Numbered from the stretch's first letter, positions 8,496 to 16,854 are shown. The stretch is DNA of 64,000 nt from Methanomassiliicoccaceae archaeon UBA472 (GCA_002497075.1 DAML01000011.1:125698-189697); one strand, 5' to 3'. Notes: a model not told the origin generated them from the sequence alone. Numbers and translations: made by a program.

Positions 8496-8892
8496 GCTCC
8501 TTCTCCTCGATCTCCAGGTCCTCGATGGACATTGAAACGTGTGAGACGAAGCTCCGTTTTCCGCAGTCGGCCACGATGCGCACCAGGTCCTTCTTCCTCA
8601 GACCGTACTGGAGCACGTTGACGATGAGGTCCACCTCAGAACGGGACGAATCGAACTTGCCGCGGCAGCGAACCCTGGCATCGTGGTCGGTCACGCTGCA
8701 GGCGATTATCTCGTCACCGGTCTCCACCAGGCATTTTATGTGCCCGATGAGCCTGGTCCCCGCCTCAAGGCAGTCCATCGCCAGACCGCTCATGAAGGAT
8801 TCCAGCATGGCCTGCAACTGGTCCGCCGGAATGGATGATGAGAATCCGATCCGCAGCCGGGCGGCGTAGGCCGCGAAGTCCTCGGTTATCAT
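8479..8892 (-). CDS. Uncharacterised protein coupled to a COG0523 GTPase
   Basis: A 137-residue soluble protein with no signal peptide and no membrane segment. The middle contains several cysteines and histidines (GHIKC, IIACSVTDHD, VRCRGK) and the end has VADCGKRSFVSHVSMSIEDLEIEEKEL, which could give an alpha/beta fold. I do not recognise a family. Its ATG overlaps the TGA of the upstream GTPase as ATGA, so the two are surely translated together, and that makes a client or accessory of metal handling the best guess. Its 3' end overlaps topA by 17 bases in a convergent manner. Confidence 0.75.
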   Translation of the reverse strand: MITEDFAAYAARLRIGFSSSIPADQLQAMLESFMSGLAMDCLEAGTRLIGHIKCLVETGDEIIACSVTDHDARVRCRGKFDSSRSEVDLIVNVLQYGLRKKDLVRIVADCGKRSFVSHVSMSIEDLEIEEKELIQLG

Positions 8893-9488
8893 GCTCCCAC
8901 CAATCGGCCAACGAATACATCCAAATTATGCCCGCTGGTGCTGGAAACAGGAATTACAGGCTTGTCACCGATGACGCCCTTCACGAACGCCTCCATGTCC
9001 CTGAGGCGAGATTCGTCGACCTCGTCCGATTTGGTTAGGAGCACCATGTCCGCGGCGTGCAGCTGTTTGGTCATCGGGATCTTCATGGCCTGGACCAGCA
9101 GGGGGAAGCGCACCGCGTCCAGCAGTATGACCGTGGTGATCTTCCCCAACGGCCTTCCCTGGTAATGCCCCATGGTGGCCAGTATGGCGTCCGGGTCAGC
9201 GATGCCGGAAGGCTCCACGATCACCAGGTCCGGCTGGAACTTGTCGTGAATGGTACGCACGGTGTCCAGGAAGCTAGGACCAAGCGTGCAGCAGATGCAG
9301 CCGCGGGGAAGCTCCTGGACCTTTAGACCGTACTTCTCCATGACCTTGCCGTCGATCCCGATGTTGCCGAAATCGTTGACGATCATAGCTACCTTATTGC
9401 CGGTGCGTTCGGTGATCTGGCCCACGGTGTTCAATATAAGCGTCGTCTTCCCGCTGCCCAGGAATCCAGCGATGATGATCATGTCCAT
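8889..9488 (-). CDS. COG0523 (CobW-like) metal-chaperone GTPase
   Basis: A 199-residue G3E GTPase. It has Walker A GFLGSGKTT at the N-terminus, the family metal motif GCICC near residue 65, an EPSGIADP switch region and a TKSDEVD base-recognition loop. The C-terminal CobW domain found in long members is absent, so this is the short form. Such proteins hand zinc, cobalt or nickel to a target enzyme; the client cannot be read here, but the window holds several nickel enzymes' helpers. The ATG at 9488 has GAGG seven bases upstream and is preferred over the TTG at 9494. Confidence 0.9.
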   Translation of the reverse strand: MDMIIIAGFLGSGKTTLILNTVGQITERTGNKVAMIVNDFGNIGIDGKVMEKYGLKVQELPRGCICCTLGPSFLDTVRTIHDKFQPDLVIVEPSGIADPDAILATMGHYQGRPLGKITTVILLDAVRFPLLVQAMKIPMTKQLHAADMVLLTKSDEVDESRLRDMEAFVKGVIGDKPVIPVSSTSGHNLDVFVGRLVGA

Positions 9489-9571
9489 ATGCAAACCTCA
9501 GGATGGAAAAAATCAATCCAGGGCGAGGTATAAGAAACTTGTCCGTTGCGAGCACCGGTGACGGACGGGGG

Positions 9572-9907
9572 TTACTCCCCCTCGCGATCGAAGAACTCGA
9601 GGTCCAGCTCTTCTTTCTCCATAGCCACGCGCCTATTCCGGCAATGATGGCACTCCACGGGCTTGCCGAGCATGCGTCGGCGATGCACCGCCGCCTGATC
9701 GAGGCGCACCAGAGAGCCGCAGGAGCAGAGCACGGTAGCGCCGTGCCAATCGCCGAACAGGGAGGAGCAATGACCGTGCTCCTCACCGGACAGACAGGGC
9801 AGCACTAGGGTCCTTTCCCTAAGGTGCACCTCCAGGTGAGGACGCATCCCCTCACCGTCTGACCTGAGCGTAGCTTGCGCTAATTGACCATTAAGCAATA
9901 AACTCAT
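9572..9907 (-). CDS. Small cysteine/histidine-rich hypothetical protein
   Basis: A 111-residue reading frame with six cysteines: C38, C47, C61, C63, C86 and C89, the last pair in CHHC. This suggests one or two zinc sites. Its N-terminal half is strand-like with a CLSGEEHGHC segment, and the C-terminus is acidic (EKEELDLEFFDREGE). No family is recognised. Codon use resembles neighbouring genes. The ribosome binding site is weak, so the exact start is uncertain. It lies between the COG0523 gene and the Lrp gene, all on the same strand but separated by sizeable spacers. Confidence 0.6.
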   Translation of the reverse strand: MSLLLNGQLAQATLRSDGEGMRPHLEVHLRERTLVLPCLSGEEHGHCSSLFGDWHGATVLCSCGSLVRLDQAAVHRRRMLGKPVECHHCRNRRVAMEKEELDLEFFDREGE

Positions 9908-10074
9908 TCCTATTCAGAGCATGCTGCCCCCTCTACCAGCAGCCCACAAGTTACTGGACGGAAGACGTGACCCCTCTCGCAATATTCTGAACGGAAATGC
10001 CTAAGGTGCTGAGATATTTTAAAGATTTCCTTAACGTCCTTTACGCTTTTTTATGCTATCCAGTAAGATAATGA

Positions 10075-10106
10075 ACAACCAAGTTTTTTCATATAAAAAC
10101 GGTTGT
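10075..10106. other. Long AT-rich hairpin in the Lrp downstream region
   Basis: The left arm is ACAACC, a two-base AA bulge, then GTTTTT; the right arm is AAAAAC then GGTTGT. All 12 bases of each arm pair, around the loop TCATAT. It lies in the 249-base gap between the 111-residue gene and the Lrp gene, 13 bases from a second hairpin. The rest of that gap (9908-10156) is AT-rich and holds no reading frame I would call. Confidence 0.6.
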
Positions 10107-10119
10107 CGGTATCGACTAA

Positions 10120-10142
10120 AAATGAGGTTATCGACCTCATTT
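10120..10142 (-). terminator. Candidate terminator of the Lrp gene
   Basis: Perfect nine-base arms AAATGAGGT and ACCTCATTT enclose a five-base loop. Read on the minus strand, the hairpin starts 14 bases after the Lrp stop codon and is followed by a short T run. It is a good intrinsic-terminator shape, although archaea often terminate on T runs alone. Confidence 0.55.
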
Positions 10143-10156
10143 CTGCGATAAACGCA

Positions 10157-10597
10157 CTACTCGTCCTTGACCGTGGCGAAGCAGGTGCAGGTGAGCGTCC
10201 GCCCGACCCCGTCCATCTGCCGGATCTTGTCGATGACCAGATCGCCGATGCGTTCCATGGACTCCCCGCGAACCTTGAGCAGGATGTCGTGCTCACCGGA
10301 GATCAGGTGCACCTCGTGCACGCCGTCCAAGCGGCTGATCTTGTCGGCCAGCTCCCTCTGGGACTGGTTGTTGTTCGGCAGGAAAGATACTAAAATGAAG
10401 GCGGTGACCGGCTCGCCCAGCTTGCCAAAGTCCGGGACCACGGTGAACCCCTTGATTATGCCGCGCTCCATCATGCGGCGGATGCGCTCGTGAACGGTGG
10501 CCCGGGGTATGTTGAGGTCCTTGGCGATGGACTTGGTGCTGCGCCTGGAGTCCTTCTCCAGCTCGTTCAGTATGGCCCGGTCCTTTTCATCGAGCAT
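10157..10597 (-). CDS. Lrp/AsnC family transcriptional regulator
   Basis: A 146-residue regulator with an N-terminal winged helix-turn-helix (residues 1-60, including STKSIAKDLNIPRATVHERIRRM) and a C-terminal RAM/ACT-like ligand domain (VTAFILVSFLP...GVHEVHLISGEHDILLKV). Such proteins form dimers or octamers that sense amino acids. No adjacent amino-acid gene shows the target; the nearest downstream structure is the pair of hairpins at 10075-10142. The family assignment is firm, the ligand unknown. Confidence 0.93.
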   Translation of the reverse strand: MLDEKDRAILNELEKDSRRSTKSIAKDLNIPRATVHERIRRMMERGIIKGFTVVPDFGKLGEPVTAFILVSFLPNNNQSQRELADKISRLDGVHEVHLISGEHDILLKVRGESMERIGDLVIDKIRQMDGVGRTLTCTCFATVKDE

Positions 10598-10624
10598 GAG
10601 TGGTGGGAATGACCTTCCGCTAGA

Positions 10625-11062
10625 TTATCTTTGCTCACTTTTTGGCAATTCCACTGACACTTGGATGTCGATGCCCTCGCGCACCGCGGCGCTCACCGTG
10701 CAGAAGTCCTGGAACAGAGGAAGGCATCGTTCCAGCTTCGCCGGGTCGTCCACCTCCGGGAATATGGTGACCTGCATGCTCTGAACCCTCAACCGACCCT
10801 TGTCGGTGCGGCCCAGCACGGTGCGTACGCGGGCCTTCATGGATATCGGCTCGGACCGCGCCTTGCGTAGACAGAAGGCCAATGAGGCGCACAGGCAGTT
10901 GCCTACGGCCGCCGAGAGGTAGCGGGTGGCGTTGGGATATTCCCCGCTCCCGACCGGGACCGGCTCGTCGGAGCGTACGTCCGCCAGCCCTTCGTCGTCA
11001 AAACTGATGTTGAACTGATAGTCGTGCAGCATCTCCAGCTCGGTTATGAACTCCTCTTGCAT
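10625..11062 (-). CDS. OsmC family protein
   Basis: A 145-residue OsmC-like protein. The fold marker is a cysteine early in the central helix (AAVGNCLCASLAFCL, near residue 55) and a second cysteine near residue 120 (FQDFCTVSAAVREGI), the arrangement of thiol peroxidases of the Ohr/OsmC group. It may reduce organic peroxides, though many archaeal members are untested. It follows the nicotinate phosphoribosyltransferase gene by nine bases on the same strand, so they are probably co-transcribed. Confidence 0.85.
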   Translation of the reverse strand: MQEEFITELEMLHDYQFNISFDDEGLADVRSDEPVPVGSGEYPNATRYLSAAVGNCLCASLAFCLRKARSEPISMKARVRTVLGRTDKGRLRVQSMQVTIFPEVDDPAKLERCLPLFQDFCTVSAAVREGIDIQVSVELPKSEQR

Positions 11063-11071
11063 GTCGGCACC

Positions 11072-12256
11072 TCAGAGGTCGATCTTGTCCAGCTGCCTCA
11101 GGACACGGCGGCGGATCTCTTCCGCCGGTTCCTCGGGCACCAGACGCCTCCCTTTCTCGATGACCTTGACCTCCGCCCAGCGCATCTCCTTTCCACAGGA
11201 GCATACTGGAGGATGGTTCCGGTCCAAGGTGACCTCGAACTCCAGGCATTCGGGGCAGCGGAACACGTACTTGCGCCCGGCGAACTTGCCGCGCTTGGCG
11301 ATCGGTTTCCCGCCCTTCTCCACGATGTCCATGGCGAAATCGATGGTGGGGGCGTTGCTTATCGACGTTCCGACACCGAAACCGTTCGCCCCGGCGGCCA
11401 CAAGCTCCTTGACCTTCGATTCGTCCAGACCGCCGGAGACGAAGACCCCGACGTCCTTGTACCCATGCAGGTCCAGCTCCCAGCGGACCTCGCGGACGAT
11501 GTCGGTCATGTTGCCCCGGCGGGATCCCGGGGTATCGAGGCGCACCGAGCGCAGCCCGGGCATCTCCTCGGCCGCCATCAGGGCCTCGATCTTCTCGTCG
11601 AAGAACGTGTCCGTCAGGGCCACCCGGGGCACGGTGGGATCTATGATCTCCCCGTAGGCCTTGAAAGCCTCGCGCTGATCGCCCATCATGATTACCAGGG
11701 CGTGCGGCATCGTACCGCTGGCCGGACGACCGACCAGCTCCGCGCCTTTGAGCGATGACACCCCGTCGCACCCTCCGATGTACGAGGAGCGGTCGATCAC
11801 CGGGGCCATGGCCGGGTGCATGCGCCTCACGCCGAACGATATCACCGGAAGGCCGCCGGCCGCCTTCTTGCAGCGGGCGGACATGGTGGCCACGCCGCTC
11901 GCGTAGCACATGAAACCTAAAGCGGGCGTCTCCAGCGAGCAATACTCGCCGTACGCTCCGTCTATGGTCCCCACCGGAAGCTTGATCCCCTTCTTGGTAC
12001 GGGAGGTGAACACGGTTCCCTCCGGCAGAGCGTAAAGATCGACGTTCCTGCCCTCCAGGATGCGGACCACCTCCTCGGTGCCGCAGAGCACCGCCCACGG
12101 CCAGGCATCCGGAAGCGTAGCGACCGTGAACTCGGAGCGGGTGTCGGTGTCCAGAAGCCCCTTGGCCTTCAGTATGGCCTCGGTGCGCTGGAAGTAAACG
12201 TCGGTGGTCAGACCCTTGTGGATATCATCGTGCTCGGCGGAGAAGAACTTGCCCAT
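11072..12256 (-). CDS. pncB: Nicotinate phosphoribosyltransferase with zinc ribbon
   Basis: A 394-residue enzyme that makes nicotinate mononucleotide from nicotinate and PRPP in NAD salvage. Family segments include the N-terminal TTDVYFQRTEAIL, the central GTMPHALV with the active-site histidine, RLDTPGSRRGN and VFVSGGLDE, and GVGTSISNAP for phosphate binding. Around residue 345 there is a zinc-ribbon insertion (CPEC and CSCG) before the C-terminus, as in archaeal members. Start ATG at 12256. It is separated from the downstream OsmC gene by only nine bases. Confidence 0.93.
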   Translation of the reverse strand: MGKFFSAEHDDIHKGLTTDVYFQRTEAILKAKGLLDTDTRSEFTVATLPDAWPWAVLCGTEEVVRILEGRNVDLYALPEGTVFTSRTKKGIKLPVGTIDGAYGEYCSLETPALGFMCYASGVATMSARCKKAAGGLPVISFGVRRMHPAMAPVIDRSSYIGGCDGVSSLKGAELVGRPASGTMPHALVIMMGDQREAFKAYGEIIDPTVPRVALTDTFFDEKIEALMAAEEMPGLRSVRLDTPGSRRGNMTDIVREVRWELDLHGYKDVGVFVSGGLDESKVKELVAAGANGFGVGTSISNAPTIDFAMDIVEKGGKPIAKRGKFAGRKYVFRCPECLEFEVTLDRNHPPVCSCGKEMRWAEVKVIEKGRRLVPEEPAEEIRRRVLRQLDKIDL

Positions 12257-12305
12257 GTAATCACCTGAACCTTAGGTCATCGAGTTGCGCAAGCATGAAC
12301 CTTCT

Positions 12306-13577
12306 TCAGAGGAAGGCCCCGCGACCTTTGAACTTGGCCTTGCTTCCCAGGTTCTCCTCGATGCGCAGCAGCCGGTTGTACTTGGCCGTGCGTTCCGTGC
12401 GAGCCGGGGCCCCGCTCTTGATCTGCCCGCATTCCAAAGCCACGGCGATATCGGCCATGGTGGTGTCCTCTGACTCGCCGGAACGGTGGCTGACCATTAC
12501 GTTGTAGTTGTGGTCGAAGCATATCTGCGCCGCGCGCATCGCTTCGGAGATCGTTCCGATCTGGTTGACCTTGAGCAGCATGGCGTTGCCGGCCTTGGCA
12601 TCTATACCGGTGCGAAGCCTCTGGGGGTTGGTGACGAACAGGTCGTCTCCGACCAGCTGCAACTTCCCGCCGAGCTTGGCGGTCAGCTCGGCCATGTCCG
12701 CGAAGCCGTCCTCGTGCACCGGGTCCTCCAGGCTTATGAGCGGATAGTCCTTGCTCAGGGAGACATAGAAGTCTACGATCTCACCGGACGACATCTTCTT
12801 TCCGTCCAGTTCGTAGACGCCTTTGAAGTAGAACTCACTGGCCGCAGCGTCCATTGCCAGGTATACCTCCTTGCCTGGGGCGTAACCGGCCGCTTCGATG
12901 GCCTTCAGCAGAACGTCCATGGCCTGACGGCTGGTGTCGAAAGCTGGGGCGAACCCGCCCTCGTCCCCGACGTTTATGGACATGGCCCCCATGCTCTTCT
13001 TCAGAACCTGTTTCAGGGAATGGTATACCTCCGCGCCGACGCGAAGGGACTCGGTGAAGTTAGGGACACCGCAGGGCACTATCATGAACTCCTGGATCTT
13101 GAGGTTGCTACCGGCGTGCTTTCCGCCGTTGATGACGTTCATGCATGGCACGGGAAGCACTTTGCTTGAAGAACCAAGATGCTCGTGGAGCTCCACTCCC
13201 TTCAGTATCGCACCCGCCTTGGCCGCGGCGTAAGACACGGCGGTGGTGGCGTTCCCGCCGAGCTTGCTCATGTTCTCCGTGCCGTCCAGTTCGATCATTG
13301 CGGCGTCCACCGCCTTCAGGTCGGTGACGTCCATTCCCTTCAGCCTGGGGGAGATGAGCTCGCGGACGTTGCGCACTGCCTTCTGAACGCCTTTCCCGCC
13401 GTACCTGACATCGCCGTCCCTCAGCTCCAGCGCTTCGAACGTACCAGTGGACGCCCCGGAAGGCGCGATGGCTGTGACGATCACGGCGTCGGTTTCGACC
13501 TGGGCTTCCACGGTGGGATTGCCCCGGGAATCCAATACCTCTCTGCTCCAAACCCTGGTAATGGTTAGTTCTGACAT
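12306..13577 (-). CDS. eno: Enolase
   Basis: A 423-residue enolase converting 2-phosphoglycerate to phosphoenolpyruvate. It shows the N-terminal SREVLDSRGNPTVE, GASTG(T)FEALELRDGD, the proton-donor region NVGDEGGFAP, metal ligands in AMDAAASEF, SLEDP and VGDDLFVTN, the catalytic lysine in LLKVNQIGT, and SHRSGESEDT near the end. The length is normal. The start is the ATG at 13577; the next gene downstream on the same strand is the nicotinate phosphoribosyltransferase, 49 bases away. Confidence 0.97.
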   Translation of the reverse strand: MSELTITRVWSREVLDSRGNPTVEAQVETDAVIVTAIAPSGASTGTFEALELRDGDVRYGGKGVQKAVRNVRELISPRLKGMDVTDLKAVDAAMIELDGTENMSKLGGNATTAVSYAAAKAGAILKGVELHEHLGSSSKVLPVPCMNVINGGKHAGSNLKIQEFMIVPCGVPNFTESLRVGAEVYHSLKQVLKKSMGAMSINVGDEGGFAPAFDTSRQAMDVLLKAIEAAGYAPGKEVYLAMDAAASEFYFKGVYELDGKKMSSGEIVDFYVSLSKDYPLISLEDPVHEDGFADMAELTAKLGGKLQLVGDDLFVTNPQRLRTGIDAKAGNAMLLKVNQIGTISEAMRAAQICFDHNYNVMVSHRSGESEDTTMADIAVALECGQIKSGAPARTERTAKYNRLLRIEENLGSKAKFKGRGAFL

Positions 13578-13595
13578 TGTCTCAAGCTCCGAACG

Positions 13596-14540
13596 TCATT
13601 GACGCTTGGCCTCTTCGGCCTCTATGATCTCCATGTTGCGCTCCAGCAGCGCCAGCTCCCTGGTCTCCAGCGTGCGTGGATCTACGGACACGATGAGCCG
13701 GCAGCGGTTCTCCATCACCGCCTCGGTCACGTGGTGGACCATTCTCAGCACCTTGTCGAAATCGTTGTTCACGATCAGGAACTCGATGCCGTCGATGAGT
13801 ATGACCCCGTCACCGCTCTTCTCCACGAAGCGGATGATGGTATCGCTCAAAATGCCGATGTTGGAAGGATTTACGTAAACCTTGCCGAGCTGGTTGCTCA
13901 GCCAGATTATCGGGGTCTTCTCCAATCCCCACTCCTTGCGTATGATCGTGGGATGCTGGCGGGTGACGCACAGCCCCTGGATGTTATGGGTGACCTGGTC
14001 AACGAAAATCTCGAAGGACTTGTTCGGTTTCGTTTCCTTGACCAGATAGCTGAAGCCGCGCCGCAGCTCGTAAACCTTGGCGCTGTTACGGGCCACCTCC
14101 ATGCCGCTCTCCTCCTCCTTCTTGCGCAGCAGGGAGCGCAGACCCTTACGGTCCTTATCCGTTTTCGGCTCCTCTTTGACCTGCGGCTGATCGCCTAGCA
14201 TCTCACGCAAACGAACAGCGAGCTCGTCGTTGTTGAACGGCTTGCGAATGTAACCGGACACCACGTCCTGCAATCCGAAAATATCAGTGCCGATCTCGGT
14301 GGTGGCGGTGAGCATCATGATCTTGGTGTTCTCGGCCAGCCCCTTCTCCTTGAGGGTGCGGAGCACGGACCAGCCGTCCATGTCCGGCATGTTGATGTCC
14401 AGAAGAACGAGGTCCGGACGTTCCGCCTGTATCTTGCTCAGGCCCTCCCGGCCCCCGGTGGCGGTCATGGGCTGGTAACCCGCGGCAGAGATCAGTTCAG
14501 AGACGATCTCCAGTATTGCGGCGTTGTCGTCCACGACCAA
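13596..14540 (-). CDS. Response regulator receiver fused to DUF835
   Basis: The first 120 residues form a CheY-like receiver with the acidic pair in VVDDN, the phospho-acceptor aspartate in LVLLDINMPD and the lysine in YIRKPF. A charged linker (about residues 120-150) leads to a DUF835 domain, common in Thermoplasmata and often attached to signalling domains. No histidine kinase is adjacent. The start is doubtful: the only standard start in frame is the TTG at 14540, which removes most of the first beta strand. The reading frame continues upstream as ILIKKI with no ATG or GTG before a TGA, and a GGGGGA motif sits at 14559-14564. See the matching finding. Confidence 0.85.
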   Translation of the reverse strand: MVVDDNAAILEIVSELISAAGYQPMTATGGREGLSKIQAERPDLVLLDINMPDMDGWSVLRTLKEKGLAENTKIMMLTATTEIGTDIFGLQDVVSGYIRKPFNNDELAVRLREMLGDQPQVKEEPKTDKDRKGLRSLLRKKEEESGMEVARNSAKVYELRRGFSYLVKETKPNKSFEIFVDQVTHNIQGLCVTRQHPTIIRKEWGLEKTPIIWLSNQLGKVYVNPSNIGILSDTIIRFVEKSGDGVILIDGIEFLIVNNDFDKVLRMVHHVTEAVMENRCRLIVSVDPRTLETRELALLERNMEIIEAEEAKRQ

Positions 14541-14608
14541 AATCTTCTTGATCAGAATTCCCCCAACTCTACGGACGTTGGGTCATATGCTCAGGTGATT
14601 AAAAATCC

Positions 14609-14634
14609 TATCCCCTGGAATTAATCTGGGGATA
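14609..14634 (-). terminator. Candidate terminator of the L40e gene
   Basis: TATCCCC and GGGGATA pair over seven bases around a 12-base loop. On the minus strand it follows the L40e stop by about 30 bases and is followed by GGATTTTTAA. The same T/A tract may serve as the TATA box of the response-regulator gene. Confidence 0.4.
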
Positions 14635-14666
14635 ATGATAGTGAAGAAAAGGTTTGTGATTGTGGT

Positions 14667-14816
14667 TTAAGCCTTGCGGCTCTCTTTGGCCTTCAGGCGC
14701 AGCGAGGTGTATCCGCACTTGCGGCACCTGGTGGCCTTGACGGCGTTACGGGCATAGCAGCTGAGACAGATCTTCTTGTTCAGCAGCCTATCGTCAGCTT
14801 CCTTGAAACGTGCCAT
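14667..14816 (-). CDS. rpl40e: Large ribosomal subunit protein L40e
   Basis: A 49-residue zinc-binding ribosomal protein, MARFKEADDRLLNKKIC at the start, with cysteines C17, C20, C31 and C34 (CLSC and CRKC) and a basic C-terminus. This is the usual archaeal L40e size and pattern. The ATG at 14816 has a strong GGAGGAG ribosome binding site about five bases upstream. It is short enough to be missed by length-limited gene calls. It lies between the RFC small-subunit gene and the response regulator, all on the minus strand. Confidence 0.93.
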   Translation of the reverse strand: MARFKEADDRLLNKKICLSCYARNAVKATRCRKCGYTSLRLKAKESRKA

Positions 14817-14868
14817 TTGACTCCTCCGGCCTTGAAATAAGAAGCCGATATAAATAGGTTGGCAATGC

Positions 14869-15822
14869 TCAGTCCTTCTCGACCAGCGCCAGGTAGGCCA
14901 GGAGCGCCTCTAGCTGTATGCGCTCGTTGCTTCCCTCGACGATGCGGAACTCGATCTCGCCCGTCCTGTCGATTAAACGGATCTTCTCCCGGTCCGGGAT
15001 GTCCAGATCGTAGAAGGAGCGGTGGATCTGCTTTATGATGTCCTCTCCGCTCAGTCCGTAGGTGATGATCATCTCGTCAAGTTTCGCCCGGGCTCCGGAG
15101 AAGTCCCCGGCCAGCGCGGTGTTCACCATATCCACCACCTCGTCCGGCCTGGCGTTGCCAGTTGCCTGGTAGACCACGTCGATGGTGACATCCTTGCCGA
15201 TGGTGGCGGCGACCTGAAGGGAGTTGATCGATTTGCGCATGTCCCCCTCGCCCACATGGACGATGGCGTCTAACGCTTCGTCGTCTATCTTCACGCTCTC
15301 CTTCTTGGCGACGACCTGTAGGTGGTGCTTGATGTCCTCGGCCTTGACCGGACGGAAACGGAAGATGGCGCAGCGGGACTGGATGGGCTCGATGATCTTG
15401 GACGAATAATTGCAGGAGAGCACGAACCGGCAGTTGCGGCTGAACCTTTCCATGGTCCTACGCAACGCTGCCTGGGCGTCCTGGGTGAGAGCGTCGGCCT
15501 CGTCCAGGAAAATGATCTTGAAATCCGCTCCGCCGATGGGAGCGGTGCGGGCGAACTCCTTGATCTTCCCGCGTACCACGTCTATGCCCCTCTCGTCAGA
15601 AGCGTTCAGCTCGATGAAGTTGTTCCGCCAGGTCTCCCCGTACATCTCCCTGGCCATTGCCAAAGCAGAAGTGGTCTTGCCGGTGCCGGCCGGACCAGCG
15701 AACATCAGGTGCGGCAGGTTTCCGGACCGAACGTAAGAGGAGAGCCTCTCCACTATGTCCTTCTGGCCAACCACGTCCGACAGCTTATGCGGACGGTACT
15801 TCTCGGTCCAAATCTCCTGCAT
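14869..15822 (-). CDS. rfcS: Replication factor C small subunit
   Basis: A 317-residue clamp-loader ATPase that helps place PCNA on primed DNA. It begins MQEIWTEKYRPHKLSDVVGQ and has Walker A GPAGTGKTT, Walker B FLDEADAL, the arginine-finger motif SRC and the sensor-2 segment DMRKSINSLQ. The ATG at 15822 is preferred over the in-frame TTG at 15840. The large subunit is not in the window. A TATA-like CTTTTAACT lies near 15860. It is divergent from the tRNA thiolase gene. Confidence 0.95.
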   Translation of the reverse strand: MQEIWTEKYRPHKLSDVVGQKDIVERLSSYVRSGNLPHLMFAGPAGTGKTTSALAMAREMYGETWRNNFIELNASDERGIDVVRGKIKEFARTAPIGGADFKIIFLDEADALTQDAQAALRRTMERFSRNCRFVLSCNYSSKIIEPIQSRCAIFRFRPVKAEDIKHHLQVVAKKESVKIDDEALDAIVHVGEGDMRKSINSLQVAATIGKDVTIDVVYQATGNARPDEVVDMVNTALAGDFSGARAKLDEMIITYGLSGEDIIKQIHRSFYDLDIPDREKIRLIDRTGEIEFRIVEGSNERIQLEALLAYLALVEKD

Positions 15823-15924
15823 GGTCTCCGTCCACTTCAAAGATGTATCGTAGTTAAAAGGTTTCCTGGGGACCGCCGAATTTGCGGCCTAACATTTATT
15901 ACCCCGCCCGGCGTGGACTGAGCG

Positions 15925-16839
15925 ATGCGCTGCTCCAAGTGCTCCGCCCCGGCCGTGACGTACGTGCGGTACAACGGATCGCACCTCTGCCGTTCGCACC
16001 TTCTCGAGTATGTGGAGAGGAGGGTAAAGAAGGAGGTGCGCTCGCAGCTCAAGCTGGAGGGTGAGGCGCACATCGCCATCGGCGCATCGGGCGGCAAGGA
16101 CAGCCAGACGGCGCTGTTCCTTTTGCACAAGATACTCGGCTGCCGGAAGAACGTGCGCTTGACCGCCATAACCGTCGACGAGGGTGTGAATGGATACCGG
16201 GCGCGGACGGTCCCGAAGGTACGAGAGTTGTGTGATTCACTTGACGTCGAGCACGTGATCGTGACCTTTGATGATGTTGCAGGCTTGGACCTGGACGGCA
16301 TGGTCCGCTGGACGGACGAGAAAGAGGCGTGCACTTATTGCGGCGTCTTCCGCCGACGCTGCTTGAACCTTAAGGCCAAGGAGCTGGGCGTCGACCATCT
16401 GGCACTAGGCCATAACCTGGACGACATGGCCCAGTCGATACTGATGAACTTCATGCGGGGCGACGTGGAGCGCCTGGCGCGCCTGGGACCCCATGAACGA
16501 TTGCAGCCGGGCCTGGTGCCACGGGTCCAGCCGCTTCGCACTATACCGGAGAAGGAGACGTTCCTGTACGCCATGCTTTCCGATCTTCCTTTTTCCGACG
16601 CGGAATGCCCGTACGCGGTGCACGCCCTGCGCAACGAATACCGCAGGATCGTGGACGATATGGAATACAAGCATCCGGGTACCAGGCATTCCATTCTTGG
16701 CTCCTATGATCGCCTACGTCCGCTGATGAAGGACGGCTTCCCGCAAGCCACGCTGAGAGAGTGCGCCTGCGGTGAGCCGACCCTGAACGAACGGTGCATG
16801 GCCTGCGAGATGCTGGAAAAGATGAGAAAGGGATTTTGA
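15925..16839 (+). CDS. ncsA: tRNA 2-thiolation protein (NcsA/Ctu1/TtuA family)
   Basis: A 304-residue PP-loop enzyme that adenylates uridine 34 (or T54) of tRNA for sulfur insertion. An N-terminal zinc finger (CSKC at residues 3-6, then C22 and H25) is followed by the PP-loop SGGKDS, the CTYCG catalytic cysteine pair, GHNLDDMAQ and a C-terminal zinc finger CACGEP...CMAC. This full set matches the Ctu1/TtuA group rather than bacterial TtcA. The ubiquitin-like sulfur donor (SAMP-type) and E1 enzyme are not visible here. Whether position 34 or 54 is the target cannot be told from sequence alone. Confidence 0.92.
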   Translation: MRCSKCSAPAVTYVRYNGSHLCRSHLLEYVERRVKKEVRSQLKLEGEAHIAIGASGGKDSQTALFLLHKILGCRKNVRLTAITVDEGVNGYRARTVPKVRELCDSLDVEHVIVTFDDVAGLDLDGMVRWTDEKEACTYCGVFRRRCLNLKAKELGVDHLALGHNLDDMAQSILMNFMRGDVERLARLGPHERLQPGLVPRVQPLRTIPEKETFLYAMLSDLPFSDAECPYAVHALRNEYRRIVDDMEYKHPGTRHSILGSYDRLRPLMKDGFPQATLRECACGEPTLNERCMACEMLEKMRKGF

Positions 16840-16854
16840 AGGGGTTTGGGGCGC

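Noticed and set aside
10998..12098. Arginine/glycine-rich open frame antiparallel to nicotinate phosphoribosyltransferase
   Set aside because: It is a frame-shadow of a GC-rich real gene with no recognisable domain.
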